Source: Bacillota bacterium (lineage in GTDB: Bacteria > Bacillota > Dethiobacteria > DTU022). From it: a stretch of DNA of 15,842 nucleotides. The notes under the pieces are model-generated. The model saw nothing but the letters and a program-made list of their open reading frames with translations. It made no database searches and had not been told where the DNA came from. Numbering within the stretch: position 1 is the stretch's first letter; every line of letters begins with the position of its first letter. The translations under genes and the position numbers were made by a program. The DNA is taken from the NCBI GenBank assembly GCA_012727685.1, contig JAAYGO010000139.1:1-15842 (forward strand), written 5' to 3'. Below are positions 7,848 to 13,123 of the stretch, one piece after another.

Positions 7848-8807
7848 TTAATCAAAACAAGCATGCTTATCCTTAACGGCGTGGCCCTGGCAGGTGCCAC
7901 GCCGTTTTAGTTCTCTTTCCACGGCCGCCGCGATCTGGCCGGCGCTTTCAGGCCAGATGGGAGCGATGAGCAGGCCGGGGGCGGAAACCTGGGCCGCCAG
8001 GCGGTGGATGACGATGCCGGGGGAGAGCCGTTCCAGGCAGTCACAGAGGAGTGCAATATAGTCGGCGGCGGTTTTAAAAACCGCCAGCGAACCGCATCGA
8101 TATTGCGCGGCCAGGGGAGTGTGCTCAATGACCTGCAGGTGGTGGAATTTAACCCCGTCTACGCCGCATATGTTCAGGGCCTCCATGGTTTGCAGCATCA
8201 TTTCCCGGCTTTCCCCGGGCAGGCCCAGGATGACGTGGGCGCAAATATAGATGCCCCGCCCGCGCGTTCTCTGCACTGCGTCCGCAAAATGGCGAAAGCG
8301 GTGGCCGCGGTTTATGCGTTCCAGGGTGAGGTCGTGGGCGGACTGCAAGCCGTACTCGATCCAGAGATGATGCTTGCGGGCATAGTTTTCGAGGAGGTGG
8401 AGCACCGCGTCAGGGACGCAGTCAGGCCGGGTGGCCACGCTCAAGCCGATTACATCCGGTTCCGCGAGGGCCCGGTCATAGAGCGTTTTTAGCTCTTCCA
8501 GAGGGGCGTAGGTGTTCGTATACGATTGAAAGTAGGCCAGGTAGCGCGCCCCTTTTCCCTTTCGCTTGCCGCGGCGCAGTTGTTCCTCCAGCGGAATGCG
8601 CCCGGGAGCGCCGCTGTGCGGTGAAAATGAAGGGTTATAGCAATAGCTGCAGCCTCCCCGGCCGATGGTCCCGTCCCGGTTGGGGCAGGAAAAACCGGCG
8701 TCAAGGGGGATTTTATATACCGGACCGCCGAAATGCTCCCGGAAGAAACGGCTTAACCGGTAATACCAGCCGGGCCCTTTCTCCGGGCATTTAACCTTGA
8801 TGGTCAT
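7848..8807 (-). CDS. mnmL: Radical SAM protein of the TIGR01212 (YtqA/YhcC, MnmL-like) family
   Basis: The 319-residue protein has the unusual cluster motif of this family: Cys41, Cys53 and Cys56 in SCPNRDGTIGRGGCSYC (CX11CX2C rather than CX3CX2C), followed by the SAM-binding barrel (SVATRPDCV, GLQSAHDLTLERINRGH, HVILGLPGE, KFHHLQVIEHTPLA). As I recall the literature, B. subtilis YtqA (MnmL) converts the cmnm5 group at tRNA wobble uridine 34 to nm5, before methylation by MnmM. That fits well here because the gene directly follows mnmG, which makes the cmnm5 group. I start it at the ATG at 8807, which overlaps the mnmG stop by 17 nt, has GGGAG upstream and gives the family's usual N-terminus. 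The longer ORF to 9077 is mnmG read out of frame. Family certain; the MnmL role is inferred from homology and context. No mnmM homologue lies in the window. Confidence 0.85.
   Translation of the reverse strand: MTIKVKCPEKGPGWYYRLSRFFREHFGGPVYKIPLDAGFSCPNRDGTIGRGGCSYCYNPSFSPHSGAPGRIPLEEQLRRGKRKGKGARYLAYFQSYTNTYAPLEELKTLYDRALAEPDVIGLSVATRPDCVPDAVLHLLENYARKHHLWIEYGLQSAHDLTLERINRGHRFRHFADAVQRTRGRGIYICAHVILGLPGESREMMLQTMEALNICGVDGVKFHHLQVIEHTPLAAQYRCGSLAVFKTAADYIALLCDCLERLSPGIVIHRLAAQVSAPGLLIAPIWPESAGQIAAAVERELKRRGTCQGHAVKDKHACFD
7875..7909 (+). terminator. Rho-independent terminator of the GGDEF gene, inside the 3' end of the convergent gene
   Basis: A perfect 11-bp stem (AACGGCGTGGC 7875-7885, GCCACGCCGTT 7896-7906) with a 10-nt loop is followed by a T run on the plus strand. 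The T run partly overlaps the 3' arm. The minus strand has no T run after the hairpin, so it acts for the plus-strand gene. It lies wholly within the last codons of the radical SAM gene (stop at 7848). Confidence 0.8.
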
Positions 8808-10734
8808 TTTCGGCGCTCCCTTTTGCTGCAATTTCTTTTTTGTACATGGCGCCGGGTCGTTCCAGGTAGAGCAGCAGGACCGAGATGTCTGCGGGGGTAA
8901 CTCCTTCCATCCGCGCCGCCTGTCCAACGGTAGCCGGGCGCATTTCGGCCAGCTTCTGGCGTGCTTCCCGCGATAGATGGGTTGCCCTGGCGTAGTCAAA
9001 GTCAGGCGGGATTTTTTTATCGTAGAGCCGTGCAGCCCGTTCCACGGCCTGCTCCTGCTTGGTGATGTAGCCGGCATACTTGATCCGGTTTTCCAGTTCG
9101 CTTAAGGTGCCAGGCGGCAAATCGGGCAGGGGGCGGCCTTCCCATTCCAAAAAGGCGCGGTAGCTGATTTCCGGCCTGCGGATCAGCTCCAGAGCTGTAA
9201 CCGGGTGCTGCAGAGGGGCTGAACCCCATATAGGGAGCTGCTTGTCAATGGCCCCGCCGGGATTGAACCGTATCTTGTCCAGGCGGGACAGCTCCGCTTC
9301 AATATACTCCTTTTTGCGGCGGTAGAGCTTATAGCGAGCCTCGTCCACCAGGCCGAGCTGGTAGCCGTATTCCGTCAGGCGCAAATCGGCGTTGTCATGG
9401 CGCAGCAGCAGCCTGTATTCACTCCGCGAGGTAAAGATGCGGTACGGCTCCTTAACACCCCGCGTCACCAGATCATCGATCATGACCCCGATATAGGCTT
9501 CACTGCGCTTGAGGATAAAGGGTTCTTCTTTCCGGAGATAACGGGCGGCGTTGATGCCTGCGATCAGGCCCTGGGCCGCCGCTTCCTCATAGCCTGTAGT
9601 GCCGTTAATCTGGCCGGCAAAGAAGAGGCCGGGCACCTTTTTGCTCTCCAGAGACGGCTTTAGCTGCGTGGGCGGGGCATAATCGTATTCAATGGCATAG
9701 GCCGGGCGCATGATCTCCACCTTTTCCAGCCCGGGGATTGTTTTCAGGAACCGCTCCTGGATCTCCGGGGGAAGGCCGGTGGAGATTCCCTGCAGGTAGA
9801 GCTCATCGGTATCGGCGCCTTCCGGCTCGATAAAGATAGGGTGCCGTTCCCGGTCGGCGAAGCGCACGATTTTATCTTCGATAGAGGGGCAGTAGCGCGG
9901 CCCCCGGCCCTTAATCAGCCCGCTGTAGATGGGTGCAAGCTCGAGGTTTTCACGGATGATCCGGTGCGTATCAGTGTTGGTGTAGGTCAGCCAGCAGGGG
10001 ATTTGCTTCTCCGGAGCACCCGCAGAGAGCATGGAAAAGCCCGGTGCCCCGCTGTCTCCATGCACAGGGGTCAGGTTGGTAAAGTCGATACTGCGCCGGT
10101 ATACCCGGGGCGGGGTGCCGGTTTTAAAACGTTCTAAAACAATCCCCAGGCTGCGCAGGTTTTCCGCCAGAGTCCGGGAGGGGGTCAGGCCGCCCGGGGC
10201 GGCGGGGTAGTGCCTGTTCCCTAAAAAAATCTCCGAGGAAAGGTAGACCCCGCTGCAAATAATCACAGCCCTGGCCGGATAAAAAGCGCCGCTGCGGCCC
10301 AGGATTCCCTGCAGCACTCCATTTTCAACCCTGATCTCTTCCGCCATATCTTCGCGGAGATACAGGTTTGGCTGCTGTTCCAGGACCAGGCGCATGGTGC
10401 GCTGGTAGCCGAGCTTGTCAATTTGGGCGCGCAGGGCCTGGACTGCCGGCCCTTTACCGGTGTTAAGCATGCGCACCTGCAAAAGGTTCCGGTCGGCGAC
10501 GCGTGCCATTTCGCCGCCGAGGGCGTCTATTTCGCGCACCAGGTGTCCTTTGCCCGGTCCGCCCAAAGAGGGGTTGCAGGCCATCATGGCAACCATGTCC
10601 AGGTTTAAGGACAGGAGCAGTGTACGGCATCCCAGCCTTGCTGCCGCCAGGGCCGCTTCGCAGCCGGCATGTCCCGCTCCGACAACCACGATATCATAGG
10701 GATCGTGTTCATAGCTGGCGCATCTCTCACTCAT
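8791..10734 (-). CDS. mnmG: tRNA U34 carboxymethylaminomethylation enzyme MnmG (GidA)
   Basis: MnmG, with the GTPase MnmE, uses FAD and methylene-tetrahydrofolate to install the (carboxymethyl)aminomethyl group on wobble uridine of several tRNAs. The 647-residue protein is full length. It shows the FAD loop VVGAGHAGCEAA (16-28), then ACNPSLGGPGKGHLVREIDA (51-70) with Cys52, and RYCPSIEDKI with Cys279. These two cysteines correspond to the catalytic pair Cys47 and Cys277 of the E. coli enzyme as I recall them. IEYDYAPPTQLKPSLESKKV, GQINGTTGYEEAAAQGL, the SRSEYRLLLRHDNADLRL block and the C-terminal YAGYITKQ and GVTPADISVLLLYLE segments are all present. The ATG start at 10734 is 4 bp after the nadE stop, with GAGG inside the end of nadE, so translation is probably coupled. 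In many Firmicutes mnmG sits beside mnmE or rsmG; here it sits between nadE and a radical SAM gene. Very secure. Confidence 0.97.
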   Translation of the reverse strand: MSERCASYEHDPYDIVVVGAGHAGCEAALAAARLGCRTLLLSLNLDMVAMMACNPSLGGPGKGHLVREIDALGGEMARVADRNLLQVRMLNTGKGPAVQALRAQIDKLGYQRTMRLVLEQQPNLYLREDMAEEIRVENGVLQGILGRSGAFYPARAVIICSGVYLSSEIFLGNRHYPAAPGGLTPSRTLAENLRSLGIVLERFKTGTPPRVYRRSIDFTNLTPVHGDSGAPGFSMLSAGAPEKQIPCWLTYTNTDTHRIIRENLELAPIYSGLIKGRGPRYCPSIEDKIVRFADRERHPIFIEPEGADTDELYLQGISTGLPPEIQERFLKTIPGLEKVEIMRPAYAIEYDYAPPTQLKPSLESKKVPGLFFAGQINGTTGYEEAAAQGLIAGINAARYLRKEEPFILKRSEAYIGVMIDDLVTRGVKEPYRIFTSRSEYRLLLRHDNADLRLTEYGYQLGLVDEARYKLYRRKKEYIEAELSRLDKIRFNPGGAIDKQLPIWGSAPLQHPVTALELIRRPEISYRAFLEWEGRPLPDLPPGTLSELENRIKYAGYITKQEQAVERAARLYDKKIPPDFDYARATHLSREARQKLAEMRPATVGQAARMEGVTPADISVLLLYLERPGAMYKKEIAAKGSAENDHQG

Positions 10735-10738
10735 GCGT

Positions 10739-12400
10739 TCATTCCTCTTTGCCCTCTAAATAATCATATCCCCGGGCCACCGGCATGCGCCTTTCCGCGC
10801 CGAAAGCGCGGGAGGTTACCTGCAAACCCGGCGCTGCCTGGCGCCGTTTATGCTCGGAGCGGTCTACGAGGGCGACGACCTTGTAAACCGTGTTTTCGTT
10901 GTAGCCTTGGGCGATGATTTCTTCCGGTGCCATGTTATTTTCGAGGTAAAGCTCCAAAATCGGGTCCAGTTCCCGGTATGGCGGCAGGGAGTCTTCGTCC
11001 TTCTGATCCGGCCGCAGTTCCGCTGACGGCGGCTTGGTGATCGTGCGGCGCGGAATGATCTCTTTTCCCTGCCGGCGGTTTATGTATTCGGCCAGGTCAT
11101 AAACCATGGTTTTCGGAATATCGGCCAGCACCGCCAGAGCGCCTGCCATATCGCCGTAAAGGGTGCAGTAGCCAACGGACAGTTCCGATTTGTTGCTGGT
11201 GGTCAGGACTAGGCGCCCCTCCCGGTTGGCAACGAGCATGATCAGGGTTCCCCTGATCCGGGCCTGCAGGTTTTCCTCGGCCAGATCAAGGAGCGGGCTG
11301 CCGCCCGGATTGCACAGGTCCAGGAAGGCTTCAAAAGGTTTTTCAATGGGTATCACCCGTTTCCTGATACCCAGGTTCCCGGCCAGTTCCCCGGCGTCTT
11401 CCACGCTGTGGCTGGATGAATACGGGGAGGGCAATAAGAGGCCGAGCACGTTTTCCGGGCCCAGGGCATCAACCGCCAGCGCCGCCACAACGGCCGAGTC
11501 CAGTCCGCCGCTTAAGCCGAGTACCACGCTTTTAAAACCGGTTTTGGCAATATAATCTTTAATCCCGAGACGCAGGGCCCGGTAAATGGTCTCGATGTTG
11601 TCGGCCAGAGGCGCTAGCTGTTGCCGTGCCGGAGCGAAAAGGGTTTCGCTTTCCACATAGAGCAGATCTGTTTCAAAGGAAGCGGCGCGGCAGATCAGTT
11701 CACCCCTGTTGTTGTAAACGAGGCTGGTCCCGTCAAAAATCAGGGTGTCATTGCCACCGACCTGGTTTAGATAAATAATCGGTGTCTTGGATTTTGCGGC
11801 CAGGCGTGCGAGGTTTTTTTCGTGCCAGGCGTGTTTGCCGTAAAGGTATGGCGAGGCGGAGAGTTTGATCAGCAGCGCGGCATCCAGCCGGGCCAGCTCG
11901 TCCACCGGATCCGGGCCGCCGTCCTGCCGGGGGTAAAACCCGTGCTCGCCCCAGATCTCTTCGCCGATGGCAATTGCCGCAGTGAGGCCGCCGATTTGCA
12001 TAGACTCCTGCCGCGGGGAGGGGGCAAAATATCGGTGCTCGTCAAATCCAGCGCAGCCAGTCAGCAGCGTCTTACGGTGTACGGATGTGATGGCGCCGTT
12101 TTCCAGGAGCAGGGCGCAATTATAGAGGGCGCCGCCAAAGCGCCAGGGAGCGCCCAGCAGCATGGCCGGGCCGCCTGCGGTGAGCGGCGCCAGCTTTGCT
12201 GTCACCATCCGTTCGACCTGCTGCAGGAAACCGCTGTAGAGCAGCAAATCCATGGGGGGATAGCCGGTAACGGCCAGTTCGGGGAAAATGACCAGGCCGG
12301 CTCCGGCGGAGCGCGCCTCGCCATAAGTATTGGCCATCAGCGCCGCATTTTTCTTCAGGGCGCCAACTACCGGATTAATCTGGGCCAGGGCTATGCGCAA
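10739..12400 (-). CDS. nadE: NAD+ synthase with N-terminal amidase domain whose catalytic Cys is replaced by Gly
   Basis: NadE converts nicotinate adenine dinucleotide to NAD+ using ATP. The 553-residue two-domain form has a nitrilase-fold glutaminase (about 1-260) and an ATP pyrophosphatase-type synthetase (about 270-553). The synthetase looks intact: LSGGLDSA at 296-303, TTSNKSELSVGYCTLYGD at 400-417, and the C-terminal Asp/Ser-rich loop. In the glutaminase, Glu41 (FPELAVTGYPP) and Lys110 (HRK) are kept. The segment that usually reads ICEDIW is here AIGEEIW, so the nucleophilic Cys is Gly146. The usual LPNYxVFDE after the Lys is also changed (LLTGCAGFDE). The protein therefore probably uses ammonia directly rather than glutamine. 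The start is TTG at 12400 with GGAGG 9 nt upstream and gives the family's MRIALAQINP beginning. It is the first gene of the nadE-mnmG-mnmL operon and has a promoter and a terminator-like leader. The family is certain; loss of glutaminase is inferred. Confidence 0.95.
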   Translation of the reverse strand: MRIALAQINPVVGALKKNAALMANTYGEARSAGAGLVIFPELAVTGYPPMDLLLYSGFLQQVERMVTAKLAPLTAGGPAMLLGAPWRFGGALYNCALLLENGAITSVHRKTLLTGCAGFDEHRYFAPSPRQESMQIGGLTAAIAIGEEIWGEHGFYPRQDGGPDPVDELARLDAALLIKLSASPYLYGKHAWHEKNLARLAAKSKTPIIYLNQVGGNDTLIFDGTSLVYNNRGELICRAASFETDLLYVESETLFAPARQQLAPLADNIETIYRALRLGIKDYIAKTGFKSVVLGLSGGLDSAVVAALAVDALGPENVLGLLLPSPYSSSHSVEDAGELAGNLGIRKRVIPIEKPFEAFLDLCNPGGSPLLDLAEENLQARIRGTLIMLVANREGRLVLTTSNKSELSVGYCTLYGDMAGALAVLADIPKTMVYDLAEYINRRQGKEIIPRRTITKPPSAELRPDQKDEDSLPPYRELDPILELYLENNMAPEEIIAQGYNENTVYKVVALVDRSEHKRRQAAPGLQVTSRAFGAERRMPVARGYDYLEGKEE

Positions 12401-12415
12401 TCAAAACCGCCTCCG

Positions 12416-12484
12416 TTAATAAAAAATGCTCCCGGGAAGCAACTTCCCGCGAGCGTTTTCCCGGTATAAATACGCGCCAAACAT
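12416..12484 (-). CDS. Possible 22-codon leader ORF before nadE
   Basis: On the minus strand ATG at 12484 opens a 22-codon frame (MFGAYLYRENARGKLLPGSI, then FY) that runs through the terminator hairpin and its T run and stops at TAA (12416-12418), just before the nadE ribosome binding site. AAGG lies about 8 nt before the ATG, but it would be at the very 5' end of the predicted transcript. A translating ribosome would melt the terminator stem. No run of one amino acid suggests a classical attenuation signal, and the frame may be accidental. Confidence 0.25.
   Translation of the reverse strand: MFGAYLYRENARGKLLPGSIFY
12418..12454 (-). terminator. Terminator-like hairpin in the nadE leader (possible attenuator)
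   Basis: On the minus strand GCTC-N-CGGGAAG (12454-12443), loop TTG and CTTCCCG-N-GAGC (12439-12428) form an 11-bp stem with one mismatch. It is followed by ATTTTTTATT, a strong intrinsic-terminator layout. It lies between the nadE promoter and start codon, with no upstream minus-strand gene for it to terminate, so transcription attenuation is the simplest reading. An upstream CCGGGAA (near 12457-12464) could pair instead with TTCCCGG of the 3' arm. Confidence 0.65.
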
Positions 12485-12494
12485 GTATTTTACC
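12463..12494 (-). promoter_or_regulatory. 5' stem-loop in the nadE leader
   Basis: GGTAAAATAC (12494-12485) can pair with GTATTTATACC (12473-12463) with one bulged A, leaving an 11-nt loop. The stem begins almost at the predicted transcript 5' end and is followed directly by the terminator-like hairpin. It may stabilise the RNA or be the sensing half of an attenuator. It does not match a riboswitch class I recognise. Confidence 0.4.
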
Positions 12495-12502
12495 TTGGCT
12501 GC

Positions 12503-12531
12503 ATTATAAACAAGGCGAGCAGTAAAGTCAA
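12503..12531 (-). promoter_or_regulatory. Near-consensus sigma-A promoter of the nadE-mnmG-mnmL operon
   Basis: On the minus strand TTGACT (12526-12531) and a perfect TATAAT (12503-12508) are separated by exactly 17 bp. Transcription should start near 12496, leaving a leader of about 95 nt before the TTG start of nadE at 12400. Confidence 0.88.
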
Positions 12532-12533
12532 GG

Positions 12534-12558
12534 CGGAGCGGCCTTTTGAGCTGCTCCG
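12534..12558. repeat. 9-bp inverted repeat just upstream of the nadE -35 box
   Basis: CGGAGCGGC (12534-12542) and GCTGCTCCG (12550-12558) pair over 9 bp with one G-T pair and a 7-nt loop. Neither strand has a T run after it, so it is not an obvious terminator. Its place, 3 bp from the -35 box and between two divergent promoters, suggests an operator or a leftover structure. Nothing binds it that I can name. Confidence 0.4.
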
Positions 12559-12593
12559 TCGGCCGGCCTGGAATTAAGCATGTCGTATGTCTT

Positions 12594-12621
12594 TATGGTA
12601 TATTATGGATAATATGGTATA
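12594..12621 (+). repeat. Three TATGG repeats over the glutaredoxin-like gene promoter
   Basis: TATGGTATA occurs at 12594-12602 and again at 12613-12621, with TATGGATA at 12604-12611 between. The copies are spaced 10 and 9 bp, about one helical turn, and the last overlaps the -10 box. This may be a binding array for a regulator or simple AT-rich sequence. Confidence 0.35.
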
Positions 12622-12623
12622 AT
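12615..12623 (+). promoter_or_regulatory. Extended -10 promoter of the glutaredoxin-like gene
   Basis: TGG followed by a perfect TATAAT (12618-12623) forms an extended -10 element. No convincing -35 box is seen (TTTATG at 12592-12597 is 20 bp away), which is tolerated in extended -10 promoters. The ATG lies 44 bp downstream. Confidence 0.6.
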
Positions 12624-12666
12624 ATATATCATCCAACATTATGCAATGTAAAGGAGAGAATTTAAC

Positions 12667-12885
12667 ATGATCGAAGTCTATGTTAAAGATGGATGTCCTT
12701 ACTGCCGGCAGCAGCTGGAGCAATTGGACCGCGCTGGTGTTGATTACACCTTGTATAATGTAAGCAAAGACCTGGAAGCCTATCAAAAAGTAAAGGAACA
12801 TTACCGGGCGACTCAGGTGCCGGTTGTCGTGGAAGAGGGCATGGTGAAAATGGTTGGCTTCAATGGGAATGGGTGAGGGCTCTAA
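12667..12885 (+). CDS. Small glutaredoxin-like protein, probable selenoprotein with C-terminal Sec-Gly-Leu (Uxx-star type)
   Basis: This short thioredoxin-fold protein should act in cytoplasmic thiol redox chemistry. The N-terminal strand leads to the redox motif CPYC (residues 10-13), and TQVPVVVEEG near residue 50 carries the cis-proline loop of glutaredoxins. Read conventionally, the frame ends at TGA (12874-12876) after 69 residues, short for a glutaredoxin. But the TGA is followed in frame by GGG CTC TAA, so read-through gives 72 residues ending GFNGNG-Sec-Gly-Leu. That fits the family I recall as Uxx-star glutaredoxin-like (seleno)proteins, named for Sec, two residues and stop. A hairpin fitting bacterial SECIS rules begins 13 nt after the TGA. 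AAGGAG lies 10 nt before the ATG, and an extended -10 promoter precedes it. The gene stands alone and diverges from nadE. The glutaredoxin call is strong, the Sec reading probable. If the TGA is a true stop, the gene ends at 12876. Confidence 0.8.
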
Positions 12886-12909
12886 AATACTGCCGTGGGC
12901 AGATAATTT
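12874..12909 (+). promoter_or_regulatory. UGA selenocysteine codon with SECIS-like stem-loop
   Basis: After the UGA (12874-12876), CTGCC (12890-12894) pairs perfectly with GGCAG (12898-12902) around the 3-nt loop GTG. AAAT (12885-12888) can pair with ATTT (12906-12909) below an internal loop. The apical loop starts with G and lies 18 nt after the UGA. As I recall the published bacterial SECIS rules, this is within the accepted range (an apical loop of 3-14 nt with G in its first two bases, 16-37 nt from the UGA). The stem lies beyond the TAA, in untranslated RNA. Confidence 0.6.
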
Positions 12910-12928
12910 CTTTTAAACAAGGAGATTT

Positions 12929-13105
12929 TCAACCGGAGCGCCTTTTTAAGGCGCTTTTGTTGTGTAGCAACCGGCCTGTTTTCAATTCTTCTATTAATGC
13001 TTCCGCTGCATCCCGGACCGCTTCCTGATATTTGTGCAAACCGCTCATACAGCCGCCTACCACAGCAGCCGCAGATAGGCAGATATTTCCTGGCAGCTTG
13101 GCCAC
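12929..13105 (-). CDS. Small protein of 58 residues downstream of the FtsA-like gene
   Basis: A GTG at 13105 opens a 58-codon frame ending at TGA (12929-12931). AGGGG lies about 8 nt upstream, and the start is 18 bp after the stop of the FtsA-like gene, so it would be the second gene of that operon. The product begins with a mildly hydrophobic segment containing two Cys (about residues 5-20, GNICLSAAAVVGGCMSG). An amphipathic, acidic helix follows (HKYQEAVRDAAEALIEELK, about 23-41), and then a basic tail (NKSALKRRSG). I do not recognise the family. The last ten or so codons coincide with the terminator of the converging gene, so the true functional end may be earlier or the tail may simply tolerate that sequence. 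The coding pattern and ribosome binding site support it, but it has no independent proof. Confidence 0.5.
   Translation of the reverse strand: MAKLPGNICLSAAAVVGGCMSGLHKYQEAVRDAAEALIEELKTGRLLHNKSALKRRSG
12937..12960 (+). terminator. Rho-independent terminator of the glutaredoxin-like gene
   Basis: AGCGCCTT (12937-12944) and AAGGCGCT (12948-12955) form a perfect 8-bp stem with loop TTT, followed by TTTGT on the plus strand. On the minus strand no T run follows. It lies inside the last codons of the small minus-strand gene at 12929-13105. Confidence 0.82.
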
Positions 13106-13123
13106 ATCGCTTTCCCCTGCTGT

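Noticed and set aside
8808..9077. Longer N-terminus for the radical SAM protein starting at 9077
   Set aside because: The added 90 residues are mnmG in another frame; the ATG at 8807 has a ribosome binding site and gives the family's usual length.
12400..12500. T-box or known riboswitch in the nadE leader
   Set aside because: The leader is too short for a T-box and lacks its conserved T-box sequence; it matches no riboswitch core I can recognise.
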